Part shown: in pieces, positions 50,899 through 57,769 of the stretch
Layout of the letters: each line of letters starts with the position of its first letter
How positions within the stretch are numbered: position 1 is the first letter of the stretch
DNA from: Gammaproteobacteria bacterium
GTDB taxonomy: Bacteria > Pseudomonadota > Gammaproteobacteria > Nitrosococcales > Methylophagaceae
Assembly: GCA_029210875.1 (NCBI GenBank)
Contig: JARGFJ010000012.1
Coordinates: 1-57,769, forward strand
Direction: 5' to 3'
DNA: 57,769 nt
Program-made: the position numbers and the translations under genes
The notes under the pieces: generated by a model
What the model was told of the DNA's origin: nothing
The model's database searches: none
What the model saw: only the letters and a program-made list of their open reading frames with translations

Positions 50899-53800
50899 AT
50901 GATTGATTCTATTATTCGCTTTGCGATCAATCAGCGCTGGTTAGTGCTGATGTTGACCTTCATTATCGCAGGGCTGGGTGTCTATAACTCCTATAAATTA
51001 CCGATTGATGCCGTTCCTGACATCACCAATAAACAAGTCCAAATCAATACCGAAGTGCCGGGCTACTCTCCTTTGGAGTCCGAACAACGGGTGACCTACC
51101 TTGTAGAAACAGCTATGGCTGGTTTGCCCGCTATTCTTTATACACGGTCGATTTCACGTTATGGTCTGTCACAAGTGACAGTGGTATTTGAGGATGACAC
51201 TGATATTTACTTGGCGCGACAACAAATTAGCGAACGACTAATTGCTATTCGCAGTGAACTGCCAGTAGGAGCTGAACCACAATTAGGCCCTGTCGCCAGT
51301 GGTTTAGGTGAAATAGTGACGTATGCTGTCAGCGCTGAAGACGGTGCCGTCAATGAAAATGGACAGCCCTACACGGCAGAAGATCTACGCACGATTCAAG
51401 ACTGGATCATTCGCCCGCAATTGGTCAAAGTGCCCGGTGTAACTGAAATAAACAGCATTGGTGGTTTTGAGCGTGAGTATCAGGTTGCACCTGATCCTGC
51501 CAAGTTAATCGCCTACAAACTAACCCTGTCTGATGTTTCATCCGCGCTTTCTAACAATAATCAGAACGTGGGTGCAGGTTACATTGAGCGCCATGGCGAA
51601 CAGTGGTTAGTACGTTCACCCGGTCAGTTGCAAAGCTTGGATGACATTCGTAAGGTTGTCGTTGCCAAACGTGATGATATGCCGATTACCATTGGTGATG
51701 TCGCTGAGGTTTTACTGGGAAAACAGCTCCGTACCGGCGCTGCCACCCAAAACGGTAAAGAAACCGTGCTCGGTACAGCATTAATGCTAATGGGTGAAAA
51801 CAGCCGGATTGTTGCTAAAGCTGTGGCTAATAAGTTAGAAGCCGTCAGCCGCAGTTTGCCAGAAGGTATCAAAGCCGAGGTTGTCTATACTCGCACCACC
51901 TTAGTGGAACAAACCATTGCCACAGTGCAAAAGAACTTGTTTGAAGGTGCCTTACTGGTCATCGTGGTGTTGTTCGCGTTACTCGGCAATTTCCGTGCAG
52001 CCTTTATTACCGCCCTCATTATTCCATTGAGTATGTTGTTTGCGGTAACTGGCATGGTGCATAACCGTGTTTCTGGCAACCTGATGAGTCTTGGTGCAAT
52101 TGACTTCGGTCTGATTGTCGATGGTGCAGTGATTGTGGTGGAAAATGCCCTTAGAAGAGTGGGAATTGCACAACAACGACTTGGACGATTGTTGTCATTA
52201 CAAGAGCGGCTGCAAGAGGTGGCTGAGAGCACGCGTGAGGTATTTAATCCTGCCGTATTTGGTGTGCTGATCATTATGTTGGTATATCTACCTTTGTTTG
52301 CTCTGGGTGGCGTCGAAGCCAAAATGTTTGAACCGATGGCATTTACCGTTGTTGCGGCACTGACAGGTGCATTACTATTTTCAATGACCTTTGTCCCTGC
52401 TGCCATTGCTATCTTCGTTGGTGGTAACGTCCGGCACAAAGAAAATATGCTGATGCGTGGCGCTCGCCATATCTATAGCCCTTTTCTGACAGTCGCGATG
52501 AAAGCACCGATGTTACTGACGTTAGCGGCTGTGTTGTTTGTTGTGTGGACGGCAAGTTTGTCTAACCGGATGGGAACCGAGTTTCTGCCAAAATTGGACG
52601 AAGGAGATATTGCTTTGCACGCCTTAAGGATCAGCGGTACTGGTCTAGAACAGGCTGTTGGTATGCAAAATCAGCTTGAAGCTATTATCCGTGAGTTTGA
52701 TCAGGTAGAACGGGTCTTTGCCAAAATTGGCACACCTGACATTGCAACCGATCCAATGCCACCAAGCGTTGCCGATACCTTTCTTATAGTCAAACCTCAA
52801 TCAGAATGGGCTGATCCAACTCAAACCAAAGCTGAATTCCTGGCTGAGTTACGTAAGGCAGTCGAAGCTGTGCCGGGTAATAAATATGAGTTCACCCAAC
52901 CGATTGAGATGCGTTTTAACGAACTGATTGCCGGAGTCAGGGCTGATGTTGCTGTGAGGATTTACGGTGATGATCTGGAACGGCTTAATGAAGTAGGTGA
53001 ATCTGCAATAAATCTTATCTCTGCTATCGACGGGGCGGCTGATGTTCGTATGGAACAAATCACTGGTCTGCCAATGTTATCAATTGAGCCAGATCGTGAG
53101 CATCTTGCTCTGTTGGGTCTCAGTGTCAGTGATATGCAGCAAACCATTCAAACCGCTATTGGTGGTGAACAAGTCGGCTTGATCTATGAAGGTGACAGAC
53201 GTTTCCAACTGATTGTCAGACTCGCTGAACAACAACGTCGTGACGTCGATTATTTATCCAAGTTACCAGTATCACTTAGTCGCAGTGACGATCCCGAATT
53301 GTCGTATGTGCCACTTGGTGAAATCGCTCAAATAAAAGAGTACATTGGTCCGAATCAAATCAATCGTGAGAGTGGAAAACGTCATGTGCTGGTATCAGCA
53401 AATGTTGTCGGTCGTGACTTAGGGTCATTTGTTAGTGAGATTCAAACTACCATTAACCAACAGCTGGATTTACCGGTTGGCTACTGGGTTGACTATGGCG
53501 GTACGTTTGAACAACTGCAATCAGCCACTAAACGGCTATCGATTGTTGTACCGATAACACTGTTGCTCATTCTGGGTTTATTGATTAGTGCTTTTAAATC
53601 TGTCAAAGATGCGTTATTGATTTTTACCGGTATCCCACTGGCATTGACTGGCGGGATTTTGGCATTGGTGATCAGAGACATGCCATTATCTATTTCAGCA
53701 GCAGTTGGATTCATTGCGCTTTCAGGTATCGCGGTATTAAATGGCATTGTGATGTTATCGTTTATCAGACAACTGCGAGATAACGGTGAAGCATTATTGA

Positions 53801-54036
53801 TTGCTATTAGAAGTGGTGCAATGCAGCGTTTACGTCCTGTTTTAATGACAGCATTAGTTGCCAGCCTTGGCTTTCTACCCATGGCATTGAATACCGGAAC
53901 GGGTGCTGAAGTACAACGCCCACTTGCCACGGTAGTCGTTGGTGGGATAATCTCATCAACATTACTTACCCTGGTCGTATTGCCAGCATTATATTTACTG
54001 GCTCATCGTCGACAAGCGCGTCGTTCTGATAAATAA
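50899..54036 (+). CDS. CzcA-like heavy-metal efflux RND transporter
   Basis: A 1045-residue proton-driven transporter with twelve membrane helices and two large periplasmic loops. The helix 4 signature DFGLIVDGAVIVVENAL is of the CzcA type (Zn/Co/Cd/Ni) rather than CusA (Cu/Ag), as far as this motif can tell. Other blocks: AVPDITNKQVQINTEVPGYSPLE and MGTEFLPKLDEGDIALH. Complete and without frameshift. It forms an operon with the outer-membrane factor, the adaptor and a DUF3147 gene. Confidence 0.94.
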   Translation: MIDSIIRFAINQRWLVLMLTFIIAGLGVYNSYKLPIDAVPDITNKQVQINTEVPGYSPLESEQRVTYLVETAMAGLPAILYTRSISRYGLSQVTVVFEDDTDIYLARQQISERLIAIRSELPVGAEPQLGPVASGLGEIVTYAVSAEDGAVNENGQPYTAEDLRTIQDWIIRPQLVKVPGVTEINSIGGFEREYQVAPDPAKLIAYKLTLSDVSSALSNNNQNVGAGYIERHGEQWLVRSPGQLQSLDDIRKVVVAKRDDMPITIGDVAEVLLGKQLRTGAATQNGKETVLGTALMLMGENSRIVAKAVANKLEAVSRSLPEGIKAEVVYTRTTLVEQTIATVQKNLFEGALLVIVVLFALLGNFRAAFITALIIPLSMLFAVTGMVHNRVSGNLMSLGAIDFGLIVDGAVIVVENALRRVGIAQQRLGRLLSLQERLQEVAESTREVFNPAVFGVLIIMLVYLPLFALGGVEAKMFEPMAFTVVAALTGALLFSMTFVPAAIAIFVGGNVRHKENMLMRGARHIYSPFLTVAMKAPMLLTLAAVLFVVWTASLSNRMGTEFLPKLDEGDIALHALRISGTGLEQAVGMQNQLEAIIREFDQVERVFAKIGTPDIATDPMPPSVADTFLIVKPQSEWADPTQTKAEFLAELRKAVEAVPGNKYEFTQPIEMRFNELIAGVRADVAVRIYGDDLERLNEVGESAINLISAIDGAADVRMEQITGLPMLSIEPDREHLALLGLSVSDMQQTIQTAIGGEQVGLIYEGDRRFQLIVRLAEQQRRDVDYLSKLPVSLSRSDDPELSYVPLGEIAQIKEYIGPNQINRESGKRHVLVSANVVGRDLGSFVSEIQTTINQQLDLPVGYWVDYGGTFEQLQSATKRLSIVVPITLLLILGLLISAFKSVKDALLIFTGIPLALTGGILALVIRDMPLSISAAVGFIALSGIAVLNGIVMLSFIRQLRDNGEALLIAIRSGAMQRLRPVLMTALVASLGFLPMALNTGTGAEVQRPLATVVVGGIISSTLLTLVVLPALYLLAHRRQARRSDK

Positions 54037-54045
54037 GGAGAATAT

Positions 54046-54387
54046 ATGTGGCTTTACATCACTAAGTTGTTAATTAGTGCCAGCCTGATTGTTATTATCT
54101 CAGAACTGGCAAAGCGAAGTTCTGTGCTGGGAGCAATCGTGGCCTCAATACCACTTACCTCTGTTATCGCTATGATTTGGTTGTATCACGATACGGGTGA
54201 TACAGCCAAAATCATTGCACTGGCATCGACTATTTTTTGGCTGGTCATTCCATCATTAGTGCTATTTATCGCACTGCCCATATTACTACGCTATGGTGTT
54301 CACTTTTATCTAAGCATTGGACTATCGGTGGGTCTGACCAGTTTGGCATATTATCTTATGTTAATAATAATGAAACAGGCTAACTAA
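54046..54387 (+). CDS. DUF3147 membrane protein
   Basis: A 113-residue protein with four hydrophobic segments (about 4-22, 28-46, 56-78 and 84-108) and the block SELAKRSSVLGAIVASIPLTSVIAMIW, cut here by chance at a family-conserved part of DUF3147. Such proteins often follow RND metal pumps. It starts nine bases after czcA behind AAGGAGAAT. The function is unknown. Confidence 0.82.
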   Translation: MWLYITKLLISASLIVIISELAKRSSVLGAIVASIPLTSVIAMIWLYHDTGDTAKIIALASTIFWLVIPSLVLFIALPILLRYGVHFYLSIGLSVGLTSLAYYLMLIIMKQAN

Positions 54388-54639
54388 TGACATACACGCA
54401 ACACCACAATTTTCGTATGAACCACACTGTTTAACTATCTGTCATTTTTTAAACATATCTTGTTTTAGATCAACACAACGATGCAATGACATAGCTGTAT
54501 TATTGCTATTATGCCTGGCTCATCTAAAGAGCAATTTAGTGATATAGTGTCATGCAGAATAAATATAGATCCGTCAGTTATGTCGTTATTAAACTACCAA
54601 ACATTTTTAATACGATATTTGGTTAAAGGATGATCCCGG

Positions 54640-57600
54640 ATGTCTGAAAAAATCATTGATATATTCCCGTGGAATAAACATTTCTTCACCGGAATATCAC
54701 TTGTAGATCAACACCATCAAAAACTGGTTAATATTCTTAACCGGCTGGCTAATCGTATTGCCTTTCAATCATCAAAAGATGAAATTCATGGCTTATTTGA
54801 TGAACTGAGCGATTATGTTATCTATCATTTTGACGCAGAAGAAAAAATCTGGAACGCCTATCTTGAACATGATGATTTATCATTAAATCACAAAGACGAA
54901 CACCAACAGTTTAGCGATCAACTTGCACAACTAAAACATGCAATAGATGCCAAACCAGAGGATGAACTACTTAGCTCAACCTTGCGGTTTTTAACACGCT
55001 GGCTGGTTTCTCATATCTTAAAAAATGATCTGTATATGGCCTATGTGATCCGGTTTATCAAGACGGGTTCCACAACGGAACAAGCCAAAACTGAAGCTGT
55101 TAATAAAATTAATGATTCAATGAAATCCATGATTGATTTCATCCTGACTATTTATGAAACACTGTCCAATAATACCTTTCATCTTGTTCAGGAAATACAC
55201 CATCTCGCTGAAAAAGATAAGCAACTGTTATTTATTACCAAGCATATCCCTGTTTTCATTGCCTATAGTGATCAAGAGGCACGCTATCGATTTGTAAATC
55301 AGCAATATGCTGAACTGTATGGCTATGATCCTGCAGCAATAGTAGGACTACATGCACGAGATGTTTTAGGCGAAAAGCTCTACGCTGATACAAAACAATA
55401 TATAACGAGAGTACTATCAGGCGAAAAAGTCCGTTTTATTCGGCATCAAGATAAAGCACCGCTTGACATACTGGTGAACTATGTACCGGAGTTTGACGCC
55501 AATAATAACGTCACTGGCTTCATTGCATCGCTAGTAGATATTTCAGAACGTTTTGAAACCGAACGCTTTGAACAATTCTATACATCAATTTTAGAATTGT
55601 TAACATCTGACTATGCTTTGGATGCAATTCTTAATGAGATCATAAAAGGTCTGGAAAAACTTTACCCAGAGATGTTATGCAGTATTAATTTGCTAGATAA
55701 AACAGGGCATGGTTTTGAAAAAGTCATCGCACCTAGCCTGCCAGAGTTATGCAATAAAGGAGCACAAGATGGTGAACTCGCTGCCTGTGTCCATTGTTGT
55801 GATACATCCGTTGCTACAGGCAAAATCACCATTGCCGAAGATATAATGTCACACCCCGATTGTGCCTTGTTTAAATATCTTGCCCAGTCTGCCAATTTAG
55901 CTTCATGCTGGTCGCATCCAATCATTTCGAATATCAATGATGTATTAGGCGCATTCACTATCTATCATCGAGGGCAACACACGCCTTCTGACAAGGATAT
56001 TTCCCTGATTGAACGTTGTGCTCATTTAGCCAGTATTGCCATTACTAACTGCCGCTATCGCCAACAATTGCAAATTGCTGCTACCGCATTTGAAAATGAG
56101 CAGGAAGGCATGATGATTGTCGATACTAATCTTCGTATTATTCAAGTTAATAAGGCATTTAAGAAGATTACGGGTTATAGCAATGACGAAATTATAGGCG
56201 CATTGCCTAATAAACTTAGCTCAGGTCAGCATGATAAGCAATTTTATGCCGATATGTGGCGAGATATTAATCAAAATGGTACCTGGGCTGGTGAGATTTA
56301 CAATCGCCGAAAAAATGGTGAAATCTATCCAGAGTTTCTTCGTATATCGGCTGTCTATGATTCTGACCATACAACTGTTGTGAACTATGTCGCCACATTT
56401 AGTGATATGACATCGGATAAAAAAGCAGAAGAAACGATAGAACGACTGGCTTTTTTTGATCCACTAACGGGTTTACCTAATAGACGACTAACCCATGAAC
56501 GTCTGGAAAGAGCCCTATCAGTCTCATCTCGCAATAACAGTTATGGTTTTTTAATATTAATAGATATCGATAAATTTAAACTGTTCAATGAGATTCATAA
56601 CCACGCGTTTGGTGATGCCTTTTTATGCCAGTTTGTCAGCCGTTTGCAGCTCTGTTTGCGTGAACAGGATACCTTATCTCGTATGGGCGGTGATGAGTTT
56701 GCCATCATTTTAGAACAACTCTCTACTAACAAATTTGAAGCAATAGAACACGTTAATACTATTGTCGAAAAAATTCTCGCCACAATGAATGAAGAGTTTG
56801 ATATTGATGATATTTCATGCAGCTGCACGTTGAGCATCGGTATCACTTTATTTATAAACCATACCCTTGAATTATCAGAGTTGTTAAAACAAGTTGATAT
56901 TGCCTTGGTCCATGCAAAAAATATAGCGGGTAATAGTTACAGTTTTTTTGACCCCCAAATGCAGGAAATGATTAATAACCAAATTATGCTCGAAACAGCG
57001 TTATCAAACGCAATTAAATCTGATCAATTGGAACTGTACCTGCAATCTCAAGTGGATCAAACAGGCAAAATTGTGGGCGCTGAAGCATTAATTAGATGGA
57101 ATCATCCTGAACAAGGCTTAATTAATCCCGCTGACTTTATCCCGTTAGCTGAAGAAACCGGACTTATTATTCCCCTAGGTGAATGGGTATTAAATGAGGG
57201 CTGCAGACAACTTCAATGTTTACAACAAAACGAGAACACTCAAACACTGACACTTTCAATCAATGTCAGCGCTAAACAGTTTTATCAAGACAATTTTAGT
57301 GACGTTGTGAAGTCAGCCATTAAACACAATGACATTAATCCCGAACAGCTTAAACTTGAGCTGACAGAAAGCATATTAGTCACTAATATTGATAAAACAG
57401 TTGCTGTCATGAATGAATTAGCCAGTCTTGGCATTAAATTTTCTATGGATGATTTTGGAACGGGCTATTCCTCTTTACAGTATTTAAGCAGATTACCACT
57501 AAACCAACTTAAAATTGATCAATCGTTTGTTCGTGATATTCATTCTAACAATCATAATTTAGTGATTACTCGAACCATTATTGCCATGGCTAAAAACCTG

Positions 57601-57711
57601 GGCCTGGATGTTATTGCTGAAGGTGTCGAAACACTGGAGCAACGAGAGGCTTTATTTGCTGAAGGTTGTACCAACTATCAAGGTTATTTATTTAACCTCA
57701 GCTCGGGATAA
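54640..57711 (+). CDS. hemerythrin-PAS-GAF-PAS-GGDEF-EAL cyclic-di-GMP protein
   Basis: A 1023-residue cytoplasmic multi-domain sensor. Bacteriohemerythrin domain (about 5-135) with all expected di-iron ligands (LVDQHHQKL, YHFDAEE, NHKDEH, SHILKND); PAS (about 195-305); GAF (about 310-470); second PAS (about 480-595); GGDEF (about 605-765, MGGDEF intact); EAL (about 785-1020, EALIRW, DDFGTGYSSL, AEGVET). The di-iron site suggests control of cyclic-di-GMP by oxygen. The EAL C-terminus stops early at GYLFNLSSG, about 15-20 residues short of the usual end. No membrane segment is seen. Confidence 0.92.
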   Translation: MSEKIIDIFPWNKHFFTGISLVDQHHQKLVNILNRLANRIAFQSSKDEIHGLFDELSDYVIYHFDAEEKIWNAYLEHDDLSLNHKDEHQQFSDQLAQLKHAIDAKPEDELLSSTLRFLTRWLVSHILKNDLYMAYVIRFIKTGSTTEQAKTEAVNKINDSMKSMIDFILTIYETLSNNTFHLVQEIHHLAEKDKQLLFITKHIPVFIAYSDQEARYRFVNQQYAELYGYDPAAIVGLHARDVLGEKLYADTKQYITRVLSGEKVRFIRHQDKAPLDILVNYVPEFDANNNVTGFIASLVDISERFETERFEQFYTSILELLTSDYALDAILNEIIKGLEKLYPEMLCSINLLDKTGHGFEKVIAPSLPELCNKGAQDGELAACVHCCDTSVATGKITIAEDIMSHPDCALFKYLAQSANLASCWSHPIISNINDVLGAFTIYHRGQHTPSDKDISLIERCAHLASIAITNCRYRQQLQIAATAFENEQEGMMIVDTNLRIIQVNKAFKKITGYSNDEIIGALPNKLSSGQHDKQFYADMWRDINQNGTWAGEIYNRRKNGEIYPEFLRISAVYDSDHTTVVNYVATFSDMTSDKKAEETIERLAFFDPLTGLPNRRLTHERLERALSVSSRNNSYGFLILIDIDKFKLFNEIHNHAFGDAFLCQFVSRLQLCLREQDTLSRMGGDEFAIILEQLSTNKFEAIEHVNTIVEKILATMNEEFDIDDISCSCTLSIGITLFINHTLELSELLKQVDIALVHAKNIAGNSYSFFDPQMQEMINNQIMLETALSNAIKSDQLELYLQSQVDQTGKIVGAEALIRWNHPEQGLINPADFIPLAEETGLIIPLGEWVLNEGCRQLQCLQQNENTQTLTLSINVSAKQFYQDNFSDVVKSAIKHNDINPEQLKLELTESILVTNIDKTVAVMNELASLGIKFSMDDFGTGYSSLQYLSRLPLNQLKIDQSFVRDIHSNNHNLVITRTIIAMAKNLGLDVIAEGVETLEQREALFAEGCTNYQGYLFNLSSG

Positions 57712-57769
57712 GAAGGGAACTAAAAGCCTGTTAACCGATCAGATCTTTTACCACAAAAGATTTTGATGA

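Noticed and set aside
51885-52439. 184-codon minus-strand frame inside the czcA-like gene
   Set aside because: A shadow of the RND transporter coding sequence; low-complexity Thr/Asn/Ser-rich translation with no domain.
57712-57769. Frame-shifted continuation of the EAL domain beyond 57711
   Set aside because: Neither other frame restores the usual EAL C-terminal residues, so a simple frameshift does not explain the early stop.

Overview
The window looks like chromosome from a methylotrophic gammaproteobacterium of the Methylophaga type. This is inferred from content: a complete pqq cofactor locus with three pqqA genes, a soluble NAD-linked molybdenum formate dehydrogenase (fdsGBA-fdhD-fdsD), two sensor kinases with a MoxY-like periplasmic region, SoxYZ-like carriers, a TonB2-type energy module, ovothiol synthase and a Vibrio-like cytochrome bd operon. 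The DNA is moderately AT-rich and almost all of it codes. No methanol dehydrogenase structural gene lies inside the window.

Layout. 1-1403: the end of an IS21-like element and a GGDEF-EAL gene it has decapitated. 1466-5884: cytochrome bd operon (cydP-cydA-cydB-cydX-ybgE plus a periplasmic one-heme protein) and a small convergent winged-helix protein. 6324-12350: formate dehydrogenase operon. 12361-21398 (minus strand): a MalY-type enzyme, ovothiol synthase OvoA, a class II aldolase and a six-gene TonB2 system (DUF3450, TtpC, ExbB, ExbD, TonB, TPR). 21870-23837: first MoxYX-like two-component pair. 23911-34640: housekeeping genes (hemL, sbcB, glutathione peroxidase, a B12-radical SAM protein, an isochorismatase-like hydrolase, pcm-rhodanese-tolC, glnS). 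34726-35295: msrA and the second copy of a dispersed repeat. 35385-41133: pqq locus ending in a translationally coupled ABC exporter. 41134-46534: second MoxYX-like pair in one overlapping operon with soxY, soxZ and a BepA-like protease, with tusA and dsrE diverging from it. 46546-47754: tRNA-Arg(CCT) and a deacetylase with a Tat-like signal. 48020-54387: CzcCBA-type heavy-metal efflux operon. 54640-57711: hemerythrin-PAS-GAF-PAS-GGDEF-EAL protein.

How the parts may work together. PQQ made here would serve periplasmic alcohol dehydrogenases, and the formate produced from C1 units would be oxidised by FdsGBAD to give NADH; cytochrome bd is one terminal oxidase. The most unusual piece is 35385-46534. 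A SoxYZ sulfur carrier pair with no SoxAX, SoxB or SoxCD is co-transcribed, by overlapping codons, with a sensor kinase and response regulator. These sit directly upstream of three identical pqqA genes, each with its own leader and terminator, and all three leaders share an 11-base element. I infer a regulatory module that ties periplasmic sulfur or redox state to PQQ precursor supply; that link is a hypothesis. Limits: all identifications are by eye from translated sequence, without database searches.
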